DNA from: Flavobacterium sp.
Lineage (GTDB): Bacteria; Bacteroidota; Bacteroidia; Flavobacteriales; Flavobacteriaceae
Length of the DNA: 34,233 nucleotides
Assembly (NCBI GenBank): GCA_002733185.1
Contig: NVUT01000008.1
Location: forward strand, 60,854 to 95,086
Direction: 5' to 3'
The notes below the pieces were generated by a model. That model ran no database searches, had not been told where the DNA came from, and saw only the letters and a program-made list of their open reading frames with translations. Both the position numbers and the translations under genes were made by a program. This document shows positions 25,659 to 32,311 of this stretch, piece after piece. Each line of letters begins with the position of its first letter. Position 1 is the first letter of the stretch.

Positions 25659-26099
25659 ATGACTAAAATAAAAATATTGACAAGCATTTTGATTTTAACA
25701 ATTACATTGAGTAGTTGTGAAAATAAAAAAAATGAAGAAAAAACTAACTCAAAAGCCGAATTAGAAAGAGTTGAATTGACTGAGAAAGTTTTCACCGAAT
25801 CAGAAATTGCTAAATACACAATATCAGCAATTATGAATCAACCACCTGAATTAATAAATGTTGAAGACAATGACGGAATTTATTACGTCTCTTACTCTCA
25901 AAAGGACGACGAAAAAACAAATAACTACAAAATTAAGATTAGCGGAAATATAATAATTTGGGGAAATAGTGATGGCAGATGGAGAGACACGAAATTTGAC
26001 GAAAAAATAAAGTACTTTGAGAAAGGTAATGAACTGAAAATTACACAAACTTTTGAAGATGGTTCTAAAATTGTAAAGGAATTTAAAAAATTGCAATAA
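25659..26099 (+). CDS. Small lipoprotein of unknown function
   Basis: This 146-residue protein has a lipoprotein signal peptide (MTKIKILTSILILTITLSSC, Cys20 as the lipidated residue). A charged linker (EELKTNSKAELERVE-like) follows, then a mixed beta domain in which YYVSYSQKDDEKTNNYKIKI and GNIIIWGNSDGRWRDTKFDE stand out. I do not recognise a family. Adhesin- or kinetics-type functions cannot be inferred. It is one of two genes in the insert between the two receptor 3' ends and may have been brought in with its neighbour. Confidence 0.72.
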   Translation: MTKIKILTSILILTITLSSCENKKNEEKTNSKAELERVELTEKVFTESEIAKYTISAIMNQPPELINVEDNDGIYYVSYSQKDDEKTNNYKIKISGNIIIWGNSDGRWRDTKFDEKIKYFEKGNELKITQTFEDGSKIVKEFKKLQ

Positions 26100-26161
26100 A
26101 AATCACTTACAACACCGCTTATATTTCAGAACGAATGAATTCCCTGTCGAAAATTAACTCT

Positions 26162-26194
26162 TATTTGGTATCTTTGAATTATAAAAACCAAATA
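26162..26194 (+). promoter_or_regulatory. Promoter and flanking inverted repeat for the propeller gene
   Basis: TATCTTTG at 26169-26176 is an exact -7 match. It overlaps the left arm of an 8-bp inverted repeat, TATTTGGT (26162-26169) and ACCAAATA (26187-26194). The leader to the ATG is about 100 nt. The repeat could be an operator or a 5' leader hairpin. Confidence 0.45.
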
Positions 26195-26275
26195 TGGTAT
26201 ACAAATTAACAGCGTAAAATCAATTTTAAACTGTAGCCGTATTTTAGGGCAAGACACTAACTATAATATTAATAA

Positions 26276-27328
26276 ATGAATCATTTTTATTCTTTCGGAA
26301 TCTTCTTATTTGTCAGTTTAAATATTTATTCTCAGGCAACAGATTTTGTCACAGGATTAAATCAACCACAAGACCTCTTAGTATATGAAGGTGAACTTTA
26401 CATCTCAGAAAGAAACGCAAATAGAATAATTAAAGTGGATCTATCAGTACCAGATCCCATACCAGAAGTAGTTCTTAGTGTTGTTCAACCTTGGGGATTA
26501 GCAATTGATGGAACTGAATTATATTTCTCTCAAGTTCAGGGAATAAATACAATTTCTAAAATAGATCTTTCGGATCCTAATCCGACACCTATCGTTGTAG
26601 TTGAAAATGTTTCAAGTGCATTTGACTTAGAAATGTACGGGAATGAATTATATATAGCTCAATTTGGTTTGGATAGAATAATAAAAATAGATATATCAAT
26701 TCTGAACCCTCCTATTGTTGAGGTTATAAATGGAATTGAAACACCTTACGCATTGGAATTAGTAGAAGATGATTTGTATATAGCCACGTATGTAGAAGAT
26801 AAAGTTTTAAAAATTGATTTAACCGATCCAAATCCAATAGTAATTAATGTAATTTCAAATCTATTATTACCTATAGGATTGGCACATAGAGGATATGAGT
26901 TGCATATAGCTGAAGCTGGGCAAAGTAATGGTCAAGATCGTATCTCTAAAATTGATATGAGAAATTCAAATCCAGTAAGAGAAACAGTTGTTAATGGGTT
27001 GTATAATCCTACTCAAGGATTAGAAATTTATAATGACGTACTTTATATAGCAGAGAACTTTAAAATAAGTAAGTTTGAATTGCCTCCTCTTTCTATTAGC
27101 GATTTTGATAAAGAAAAAATTAATGTGTACCCTAATCCGGCATCTGATTTTATTCAAATTTCAGGATTAAGAAATACCGTGAACTATTCAATATATAGTA
27201 TTTCTGGAGCTATTTTGGAGAAAGGCATTGTTAAAAAAAATGAAAAAATTAACGTTCAAGATCTGTCTGCAGGGATCTATTTTCTAATTCTTAATGAAAG
27301 TAAAATTATTAAAGTCATTAAAGAATAA
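26276..27328 (+). CDS. Six-bladed beta-propeller protein with T9SS type A sorting domain
   Basis: This 350-residue secreted protein has a signal peptide ending near YSQA (about residue 21). It contains about six repeats of roughly 42 residues with the pattern GLxxP..L...DELYIAE....RIxKIDLSDPNP (for example ELYISERNANRIIKVDL, ELYIAQFGLDRIIKIDI, DLYIATYVEDKVLKIDL). This is the NHL/SMP-30-like propeller signature. The last 75 residues (INVYPNPASDFIQISGL, YSISGAILEKG, LSAGIYFLIL) are a type A T9SS sorting domain. The binding partner is unknown. It lies in the insert between the receptor and its duplicated 3' end. Confidence 0.88.
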   Translation: MNHFYSFGIFLFVSLNIYSQATDFVTGLNQPQDLLVYEGELYISERNANRIIKVDLSVPDPIPEVVLSVVQPWGLAIDGTELYFSQVQGINTISKIDLSDPNPTPIVVVENVSSAFDLEMYGNELYIAQFGLDRIIKIDISILNPPIVEVINGIETPYALELVEDDLYIATYVEDKVLKIDLTDPNPIVINVISNLLLPIGLAHRGYELHIAEAGQSNGQDRISKIDMRNSNPVRETVVNGLYNPTQGLEIYNDVLYIAENFKISKFELPPLSISDFDKEKINVYPNPASDFIQISGLRNTVNYSIYSISGAILEKGIVKKNEKINVQDLSAGIYFLILNESKIIKVIKE

Positions 27329-27407
27329 CCTTTTACTGTATAAAAATAATAGCGGTTTAAACGATAAAACGAGAGTAATTAAGTTTATGTATAGGCAGTA
27401 GGCAGCA

Positions 27408-27480
27408 TTAACGAACCGATACTTCTGGTTTGGCAGCTCCTGGACTCAATTTTATTGCAGCTTTAAGTTATAAGTTTTAA
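27408..27480 (+). pseudogene. Diverged second copy of the TonB-receptor 3' end
   Basis: These 73 bases align without gaps to 25532-25604, the end of the receptor gene including its stop; 65 are identical. The receptor frame is kept: RTDTSGLAAPGLNFIAALSY then KF and stop, against RTYSSGLAAPGLNFIAAVSY in the intact gene. An in-frame TAA lies directly upstream. The copy is too short to be functional. Several differences are third-position changes, as expected of a homologous allele rather than a fresh duplication. It marks the right edge of the 1.8-kb insert. Confidence 0.85.
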
Positions 27481-27501
27481 AATTAATTGGTATAATCCAT
27501 A

Positions 27502-27534
27502 AAAAAGCTACTAAAATTAAACAGTAGTTTTTAG
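27502..27534. terminator. Bidirectional terminator between receptor remnant and YeeE/YedE pair
   Basis: AAAAAGCTACT (27502-27512) and AGTAGTTTTT (27523-27532) form a stem with one bulged G and a 10-nt loop, with A-run and T-run on opposite sides, so it can work on both strands. It directly follows the receptor remnant, so it was probably the receptor terminator before the insert arrived. It also ends the leftward YeeE/YedE transcript. Confidence 0.72.
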
Positions 27535-27549
27535 TAAAAATTTTATCTT

Positions 27550-27963
27550 TTAATGAGGCAGCGATTTCCTAAAATACCCGTAAGCAAATGTTCCAAGTAA
27601 AGCCGCACCAATAAATACGATAAAAATAGTATATCCTGAACCTACTAATACGAACATCATTCCAGAACAAACACCGGTAAGTGCCCATCCCATTCCGAAG
27701 ATAATTCCGCCTAAAATATAACGCCACCATTCGTGACTCTTATCATTAAATTTTACGGTTTCGCCATGAACGGCTTTAATTTTACCTCTTTTAAATAGTT
27801 GAGTAATAATAATCCCTATAACAACACCGCTTATAATTATCCCGTACATATGGAACGATTGAAAGTGGAACATTTCTATGATTCTAAAGGTTGATATTGC
27901 TTCGAGTTTCCACATTCCGAAACCGAATAAAAAACCGATGATTATATATTTGAATAATTTCAT
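27550..27963 (-). CDS. YeeE/YedE-family transporter, C-terminal-half protein
   Basis: This 137-residue membrane protein has four to five hydrophobic segments and the family signature GIIFGMGWALTGVCSGMMFV, whose cysteine matches the conserved Cys of YeeE/YedE (TsuA-like) transporters that carry thiosulfate or related sulfur species. Typical YeeE/YedE proteins are about 350 residues; here the two halves are separate genes, a common arrangement in Bacteroidetes and proteobacteria. It lies 15 bp behind its partner, so one transcript is expected. The sulfur-transport role is inferred from the family. Confidence 0.88.
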   Translation of the reverse strand: MKLFKYIIIGFLFGFGMWKLEAISTFRIIEMFHFQSFHMYGIIISGVVIGIIITQLFKRGKIKAVHGETVKFNDKSHEWWRYILGGIIFGMGWALTGVCSGMMFVLVGSGYTIFIVFIGAALLGTFAYGYFRKSLPH

Positions 27964-27978
27964 TTTTCTGAATTTTAA

Positions 27979-28623
27979 TTAAATAGTGATTTGTAAAATG
28001 TAAGGAAGTATGAGCCAAGTCATAATTAAACCTCCAACGAAAAATCCAATTACAGCTACCAATGATGGTAATTGTAAATTAGCAATACCAGAAATGGCAT
28101 GACCAGAAGTACAGCCTCCGGCGTATCTAGCTCCAAATCCTATTAAAAATCCGCCCCCCACAATAATGATTAAACCTCTAACGGTAAATAAGGATTTCCA
28201 AGAATATAAGTTCCACCATTCTGGAAGATTTACTCCGTGCAAGGTATCTTTTCCAGGAACTATATGTACATTATCTGCTGTTAAATAAGGTTCTGGAGAC
28301 ATTTGATTTAACGTGTCTAATGCTGCTTGAGAAATGTGTGCAAGACCATCACCACCAAAATAATTAGCAGCTACATAACCACCAAACATAGCACCTAAGG
28401 CTACCATTAAATTCCAACCTTGTTTTCCCCAATCAAAATCAAAAAAGTCCGCGTATTTCCCTGCACCATCGGCAGCACACATCGTTCGTAAATTGGCGGA
28501 TAATCCAAAATCTTTATTAAATTTAAATAATAAAAAAAGAGTAAGACCTATAACAACACTTCCCATCCACCAAGGCCAGGGTTGGCTGATGAATTCTTGC
28601 ATTTCTAATACTTTATCGTACAT
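27979..28623 (-). CDS. YeeE/YedE-family transporter, N-terminal-half protein
   Basis: This 214-residue membrane protein contains the signature GFGARYAGGCTSGHAISG, with the conserved Cys of YeeE/YedE sulfur transporters, and about five membrane segments. I chose the ATG at 28623 (MYDKVLEMQEF). An exact promoter element sits at 28645-28652, so the in-frame TTG at 28647 would fall inside it. The long hydrophilic insertion (about 75-140, with SPEPYLTADNVHIVPGKD) is probably periplasmic. With the downstream partner it likely forms a split thiosulfate or sulfide-related transporter. The substrate is not proven. Confidence 0.88.
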   Translation of the reverse strand: MYDKVLEMQEFISQPWPWWMGSVVIGLTLFLLFKFNKDFGLSANLRTMCAADGAGKYADFFDFDWGKQGWNLMVALGAMFGGYVAANYFGGDGLAHISQAALDTLNQMSPEPYLTADNVHIVPGKDTLHGVNLPEWWNLYSWKSLFTVRGLIIIVGGGFLIGFGARYAGGCTSGHAISGIANLQLPSLVAVIGFFVGGLIMTWLILPYILQITI

Positions 28624-28644
28624 GTTTTTAAATTTATTGATTAG

Positions 28645-28652
28645 CAAATTTA
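28645..28652 (-). promoter_or_regulatory. Bacteroidetes -7 element for the YeeE/YedE operon
   Basis: On the minus strand this reads TAAATTTG, an exact match, 21 nt before the ATG at 28623. No clear -33 TTTG. Confidence 0.55.
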
Positions 28653-28717
28653 GATCTAAATATACCCTAAATATATGACAATTATCAATTTGAGAAATTT
28701 ATTGGAAAAAGAAAATA

Positions 28718-28912
28718 CTACTTAATTTGCTTCAAATTTACATCGTAAAGCCCAATTAAAACACTATTTCCTTCTTTGTCAATTTTTAAGCCTCCGTATT
28801 TTGCTTCTTCATATTTTTCACCTTCTCCTTCTTGAAAAAAGTAGGATTCTGCTCCAATATCCAGATTCCAATTATCGCTAGTGTATTTAATTAAAAGTTC
28901 GGCGGTAACTAT
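28718..28912 (-). pseudogene. 3' remnant of a GDYXXLXY-family gene
   Basis: The complement holds an open frame with no start. It reads ...AELLIKYTSDNWNLD, IGAESYFFQEGEGEKYEEA, KYGGLKIDKEGNSVLIGLY, DVNLKQIK and stop. The stretch FFQEG..E.YE.A.YG.L..D..GNSVL.GL matches what I remember of the C-terminal end of GDYXXLXY membrane-anchored proteins (about 180 residues). The N-terminal anchor and the GDYxxLxY motif itself are absent. The frame stays open only to 28945, where a stop appears, so about the last 65-75 residues survive. It marks a break at the left edge of the accessory region. Confidence 0.65.
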
Positions 28913-28945
28913 ATACCACTTTACACTAGAGATGAAAAAGTGTTT

Positions 28946-29180
28946 TTATAATTTTAGCTATTTACATTAATATATTAAGGGAAAAATAGTCATATAAGAT
29001 ATTATGACGCATAAGCCGTTAATCGAGTTTTCTTTTATATTTTGCTTTCGTATTACTATTTTATATATATTTACAACATATAGCACTCTTGGCTACGTTT
29101 TTCCAAATGTTATTTCTTAACTAATAGCGGGAATACCAACCCAAGAGTTTTCTTTTATCCCCATTTTTAATATTTATTAA
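28946..29180. other. A+T-rich upstream region of the NYN gene with repeats
   Basis: No gene is seen. It holds a 14-bp direct repeat GAGTTTTCTTTTAT (29025-29038 and 29145-29158). An 8-bp inverted pair, ACTCTTGG (29085-29092) and CCAAGAGT (29141-29148), overlaps the second copy. No exact TAnnTTTG promoter was found. The second direct copy ends 23 bp before the NYN start, so these repeats may form a control region. Confidence 0.5.
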
Positions 29181-29867
29181 ATGAATAAAAACGGCTCTAA
29201 AGTTGCCATTTTAGTAGATGGGTCATTCTTCTTAAAAAGATATAAATCCCTCACCAAGGATTACGACACCAAGTCTCCATCTGATGTAGTTAGTGAATTA
29301 TATGAAATGTGTATGAAGCACATTTATAAAAATGACTCATTATATCGAATTTTGTTTTACGATTGTAAGCCCCTTGTAAAAAAAGCTCATAATCCTATAT
29401 CTGGAAAACTCATAGATTATTCTAAAACGGAAGTATCGATTTTTAGGAATGAACTATTTGAACAATTGAAGAGAAAAAGAAAGGTTGCATTGCGTCTAGG
29501 GTATCTTCAGAGTAGTAAGGACTGGGTTATTTCGCCTTGGAAAACAAAAGATTTACTAAATGGAAAAATAAAGATTTCAGATCTCACGGATAAAGACATT
29601 CAACTTAATATTAAGCAAAAAAGAGTTGATATTAAGATCGGGCAAGACATAGCATCGTTAGCTCTCAAAAAATCTGTTGATAAAATAATACTTATATCTG
29701 GGGATGGAGATTTTGTGCCTGCTGCTAAATTAGCTCGTAGAGAGGGAATTGATTTTGTGTTAGATCCAATGTGGAATCAAATAGACCCATTGCTTTTTGA
29801 GCACATCGATGGATTAAGAAACGTAATCCCTAAACCAAGCTATTTAAAAAAGAAAGAAGGCTCCTGA
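29181..29867 (+). CDS. NYN-domain (PIN-like, LabA/DUF88) putative ribonuclease
   Basis: This 228-residue protein has the NYN core of the PIN-like nuclease superfamily. The first acidic strand is VAILVDGSFFLKRY (Asp13). YDCKPLVKKA follows (Asp61), then RVDIKIGQDIASLA (Asp150, Asp156) and the last acidic loop IILISGDGDFVPAAKLA (Asp175, Asp177). These acidic residues bind metal in the family. NYN proteins are RNases or RNA-binding proteins in RNA processing and, in some cases, defence. No partner protein is adjacent; instead its stop codon lies in a hairpin loop and a highly structured non-coding stretch follows. The RNA target is unknown. The cellular site is the cytoplasm. Confidence 0.88.
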   Translation: MNKNGSKVAILVDGSFFLKRYKSLTKDYDTKSPSDVVSELYEMCMKHIYKNDSLYRILFYDCKPLVKKAHNPISGKLIDYSKTEVSIFRNELFEQLKRKRKVALRLGYLQSSKDWVISPWKTKDLLNGKIKISDLTDKDIQLNIKQKRVDIKIGQDIASLALKKSVDKIILISGDGDFVPAAKLARREGIDFVLDPMWNQIDPLLFEHIDGLRNVIPKPSYLKKKEGS

Positions 29868-29877
29868 AAGCCTTCTT
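29854..29877 (+). repeat. Hairpin with the NYN stop codon in its loop
   Basis: AAGAAGGCT (29854-29862) and AGCCTTCTT (29869-29877) form a perfect 9-bp stem around CCTGAA. The TGA stop (29865-29867) is in the loop. No T-tract follows. The last three bases also belong to the next hairpin (29875-29899), so the two structures compete. Confidence 0.75.
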
Positions 29878-30113
29878 GAGACCTAAAGGTCTACTCAAGT
29901 CTTACAAAGCGATCCAAAAGGCAAAGCACTTGGCTTTCTTAGGATAAATCCTAACTCCATTTTTGACAATGAACCTTCTAAATACTAGCTTGTGTAAAAC
30001 TCCATTGAACATCTTGGTTTTCATACTAATAAGTATTAACTGGCAGACGTATTAATACTAAAGGCTTAAAATTAGCCTGCATAACGTTAAGCCCATTGCC
30101 TTTTTAGGCAACT

Positions 30114-30147
30114 GAAAACCCTCGATATCAGGATAACGAGGGTTTTT
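30114..30147 (+). terminator. Intrinsic terminator closing the NYN-structured region
   Basis: AAAACCCTCG (30114-30123) pairs perfectly with CGAGGGTTTT (30136-30145), a 10-bp stem with a 12-nt loop, running into six Ts (30142-30147). It is among the strongest terminators in the window. Confidence 0.88.
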
Positions 30148-30214
30148 TACTGTTAAACGAAGCGTTTGTGATTTCTTCGATTTGATTTATCTACCAAATT
30201 ATTCAGAATACAAA

Positions 30215-30222
30215 AACACGTT
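30215..30222 (+). repeat. Left target-site duplication of the IS1595 element
   Basis: AACACGTT, repeated at 32329-32336. Eight bp is the usual duplication length for IS1595-family transposition. Confidence 0.72.
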
Positions 30223-30239
30223 CAACTATTTAATACTAT
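30223..30239 (+). repeat. Left terminal inverted repeat of the IS
   Basis: CAACTATTTAATACTAT, matching the right end at 13 of 17 positions with an exact inner core TTAATACTAT. Its inner end runs into a small palindrome ATACT-ATT-AGTAT (30233-30245). Confidence 0.65.
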
Positions 30240-30316
30240 TAGTATAGTAAGATGTTCGAAGCAAATATACACAAATATACCAAGCCAAGAATAAAATTAA
30301 ATAATTAGAACTTAAA

Positions 30317-30342
30317 TACACTATATTATTTGTATAAGTGTA
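30317..30342. promoter_or_regulatory. Inverted repeat in the transposase promoter
   Basis: TACACT (30317-30322) and AGTGTA (30337-30342) flank the -33 region of the transposase promoter. This is a plausible operator, though the arms are only 6 bp. Confidence 0.35.
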
Positions 30343-30360
30343 ATTAACTACTTATATTTG
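30329..30360 (+). promoter_or_regulatory. Bacteroidetes promoter of the IS genes
   Basis: TTTG (30329-30332) and TATATTTG (30353-30360) match both the -33 and -7 elements, with a 20-bp spacer. This is the best two-box promoter in the window. The transposase ATG follows at 30382. Confidence 0.7.
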
Positions 30361-30381
30361 TGATGTGCTAATTGATATGTT

Positions 30382-31293
30382 ATGATTAACAAGGACTTTA
30401 AATCGATACTAGAATTAATAAAAGCGTTTCCAGACGAGCAAACTTGCATCGACCACTTAACTGAAATACGTTGGAACGAAAACGTGGTAAGTCCTTTTGA
30501 CGCATCTTCTAAGGTATATAACTGTGCAGGGAGTAAGTACAAGTGTAAAAACACAGGAAAGTACTTTAATGTAAAAACCAATACAATATTTGATAATACT
30601 AAGTTGCCATTACAAAAATGGTTTCTTGCTATTTGGTTGGTCACAGGACATAAAAAAGGAATTTCATCTTTACAATTAGGACGTGATTTAGACATTACTC
30701 AAAAATCTGCTTGGTTTATGTTACAACGCATACGACAATGTTTTGGAATTGATAATAACGAGCAAATGGATGGAGAGATTGAAGCTGATGAAACATTTGT
30801 AGGTGGTAAAAATAAAAACAGACACGCAAATAAAAAGGTTCACGGTACTACTAATGATAAAACACCAGTTTTAGGAATGATACAAAGAAACGGTAGATTA
30901 GTAGCTAAAAAAATACCTAATACTACTAAGGAAACACTAACCGCTGAAATCATTAAGAATGTAAAATTAGGCGCTACTTTATATACAGATGAATACACTT
31001 CTTACAAGTCTTTACAGCGAGTTTACGACCACCAAACAGTTAAGCATAGCCAAAGACAATATGTTAACGGTAGGGTTCATACAAATACAATAGAAGGTTT
31101 TTGGTCAATCTTAAAACGTGGTATTTTTGGAGTATACCATTTTACCTCTAAAAAGCACTTACAGTTATATGTAGATGAATTTGTGTTTAGATATAATTCA
31201 AGAACAATTACAGAAGCAAGTAGATTTAATTTACTTTTGACAAATACAGAGAATAGAATAACATATAAGGAATTGATAAATGACAAAAGATAG
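30382..31293 (+). CDS. IS1595-family (ISXO2-like) transposase
   Basis: This 303-residue DDE transposase has an N-terminal region (1-75), a helix-turn-helix-like part (ISSLQLGRDLDITQKSAWFM, about 93-112) and the ISXO2 catalytic domain. That domain has EIEADETFVGG (first Asp), LYTDEYTSY (second Asp) and NTIEGFWSILKRG (third catalytic region). The zinc ribbon typical of IS1595 transposases is degenerate: where CxxC pairs are expected there is SPFDASSKVY and KCKNTGKYF, leaving one of four cysteines. I recall the same pattern in related Bacteroidetes elements. The gene is full length, and its end overlaps the KilA-N gene by 14 bp. Confidence 0.93.
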   Translation: MINKDFKSILELIKAFPDEQTCIDHLTEIRWNENVVSPFDASSKVYNCAGSKYKCKNTGKYFNVKTNTIFDNTKLPLQKWFLAIWLVTGHKKGISSLQLGRDLDITQKSAWFMLQRIRQCFGIDNNEQMDGEIEADETFVGGKNKNRHANKKVHGTTNDKTPVLGMIQRNGRLVAKKIPNTTKETLTAEIIKNVKLGATLYTDEYTSYKSLQRVYDHQTVKHSQRQYVNGRVHTNTIEGFWSILKRGIFGVYHFTSKKHLQLYVDEFVFRYNSRTITEASRFNLLLTNTENRITYKELINDKR

Positions 31294-32269
31294 GTTTTTA
31301 AACGTTGAAGACACGATAATTTCAGTACTAGATGTAAATAATTCAGATTACATAAGTTTAACTGATATGGTCAAAAACGAAGAAGGTAACGATCATATCC
31401 GTAACTGGATGCGTAATAGAAATACTGTTGAGTTTTTAGGTGTTTGGGAAACATTAAACAATAAAAATTTTAAAGGTGTCGGATTCGACACCCTTAGAAA
31501 AGAAGCGGGTTTGAACTCATTTAATTTAACTCCTCGAAAATGGATTGAAACAACAAATGCTAGTGGTATTATTTCTAAGTCTGGCAGAGGTGGCGGAACT
31601 TATGCTCATAAAGACATTGCCTTTGAGTTTGGCGCATGGATAAGCCCAATTTTTAGATTATATGTAATTAAAGAGTATCAGCGGTTAAAAAAGGTTGAAA
31701 ACGACACATATAATCTTGAATGGGACGTAAGAAGAATATTAACTAAAGCTAATTATCATTTTCATACTGACGCTGTACAAAACCATATTATACCAAATTC
31801 TAAAAAACCAAAAGACAAACAATGGTTAGAATATGCAGAAGAAGCAGATTTGCTTAACCTAGCTGTTTTTGGATGCACTGCAAAAGAATGGAGAGATGCA
31901 AACCCTCAACTTGTAAAAGACAAGAAAAATATTAGAGATTTTGCTAGTATTAACGAATTAGTTGTGATGGGTAATATGGAATCTTTAAGTGCTGAAATGA
32001 TAAAAGTTGGAGGTTCAAAGGAGGCTCGTTTTAAGTTAATGAAAACATCAGCTAAAGAACAATTAGAAAAGTTAAAAGACATTGATTTAATAAAATCGGT
32101 AAGAAAACAAAGTAAGACTACTTATATTGAAGCACAAGAAAAAACAGGAGAAGAATTAGAATTGCTTACGGGTAAATCAATCCTAGATAAAAATAAAAAA
32201 GCTCTTTCTGACTTTAATAAAAAATTAAAAAAGGGATTAGAATGGAATCCGAAAGAACATAAAAAATAA
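31280..32269 (+). CDS. KilA-N domain protein, IS passenger gene
   Basis: This 329-residue protein has an N-terminal KilA-N domain (about 5-140). Its features are YISLTDMVKNEEGNDHIRNW, EFLGVWETLNN, the KWIETTNASGI stretch and GGTYAHKDIAFEFGAWISPI, followed by FRLYVIKEYQRLK. KilA-N is a DNA-binding domain common in phage and viral proteins. The rest (about 145-329) is helical and charged, with WLEYAEEADLLNLAVFG and a lysine-rich tail, of unknown function. It starts 14 bp inside the transposase gene in another frame, so translation is probably coupled, and it lies within the IS ends. It is not needed for transposition in most IS1595 elements; a regulatory or host-modulating role is inference. 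Confidence 0.9.
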   Translation: MTKDRFLNVEDTIISVLDVNNSDYISLTDMVKNEEGNDHIRNWMRNRNTVEFLGVWETLNNKNFKGVGFDTLRKEAGLNSFNLTPRKWIETTNASGIISKSGRGGGTYAHKDIAFEFGAWISPIFRLYVIKEYQRLKKVENDTYNLEWDVRRILTKANYHFHTDAVQNHIIPNSKKPKDKQWLEYAEEADLLNLAVFGCTAKEWRDANPQLVKDKKNIRDFASINELVVMGNMESLSAEMIKVGGSKEARFKLMKTSAKEQLEKLKDIDLIKSVRKQSKTTYIEAQEKTGEELELLTGKSILDKNKKALSDFNKKLKKGLEWNPKEHKK

Positions 32270-32311
32270 TCGCATCGGTTTTGACCGTATGTTAGGACTA
32301 AGCTCTAAGAG

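Larger units (their letters stand above)
29868..30222 (+). other. Highly structured non-coding stretch after the NYN gene (candidate ncRNA)
   Basis: No recognised gene up to the IS at 30223. Stems in order: 29875-29899 (CTTGA/GACCT arms with a 3-nt bulge), 29923-29937 (AAAGC/GCTTT), 29939-29954 (TTAGGA/TCCTAA with TAAA loop), 30032-30059 (AGTATTAA/TTAATACT), 30062-30092 (GGCTTAA/TTAAGCC), 30095-30110 (TTGCCT/AGGCAA with TTTT loop) and the terminator at 30114. Dense hairpins ending in a strong terminator suggest a structured RNA or a long 3' UTR of the NYN mRNA. It does not match tmRNA, RNase P, 6S or SRP RNA motifs that I know. The last 75 bases after the terminator show nothing. Confidence 0.55.

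Noticed and set aside
27392-27406. Tandem AGGCAGT/AGGCAGC before the receptor remnant
   Set aside because: Only two imperfect 7-bp units, too short to call a repeat element.
28624-28647. Upstream TTG start for the larger YeeE/YedE protein
   Set aside because: It would lie inside the -7 promoter element; the ATG at 28623 is preferred.
30081-30092. TAACGTTAAGCC after the NYN gene resembles the GTTRRRY core of an integron attC site
   Set aside because: The complementary RYYYAAC core at a suitable distance is missing; the only partner is GGCTTAA 17 nt away, which makes an ordinary short hairpin. No integrase is present.
29868-30147. Structured stretch as retron msr/msd, tmRNA, RNase P RNA or 6S RNA
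   Set aside because: No reverse transcriptase is near, and none of the conserved sequence blocks of those RNAs were seen.
30348-30695. Minus-strand open frame of 115 codons opposite the transposase start
   Set aside because: It is antisense to the recognised transposase and has no recognisable motif.
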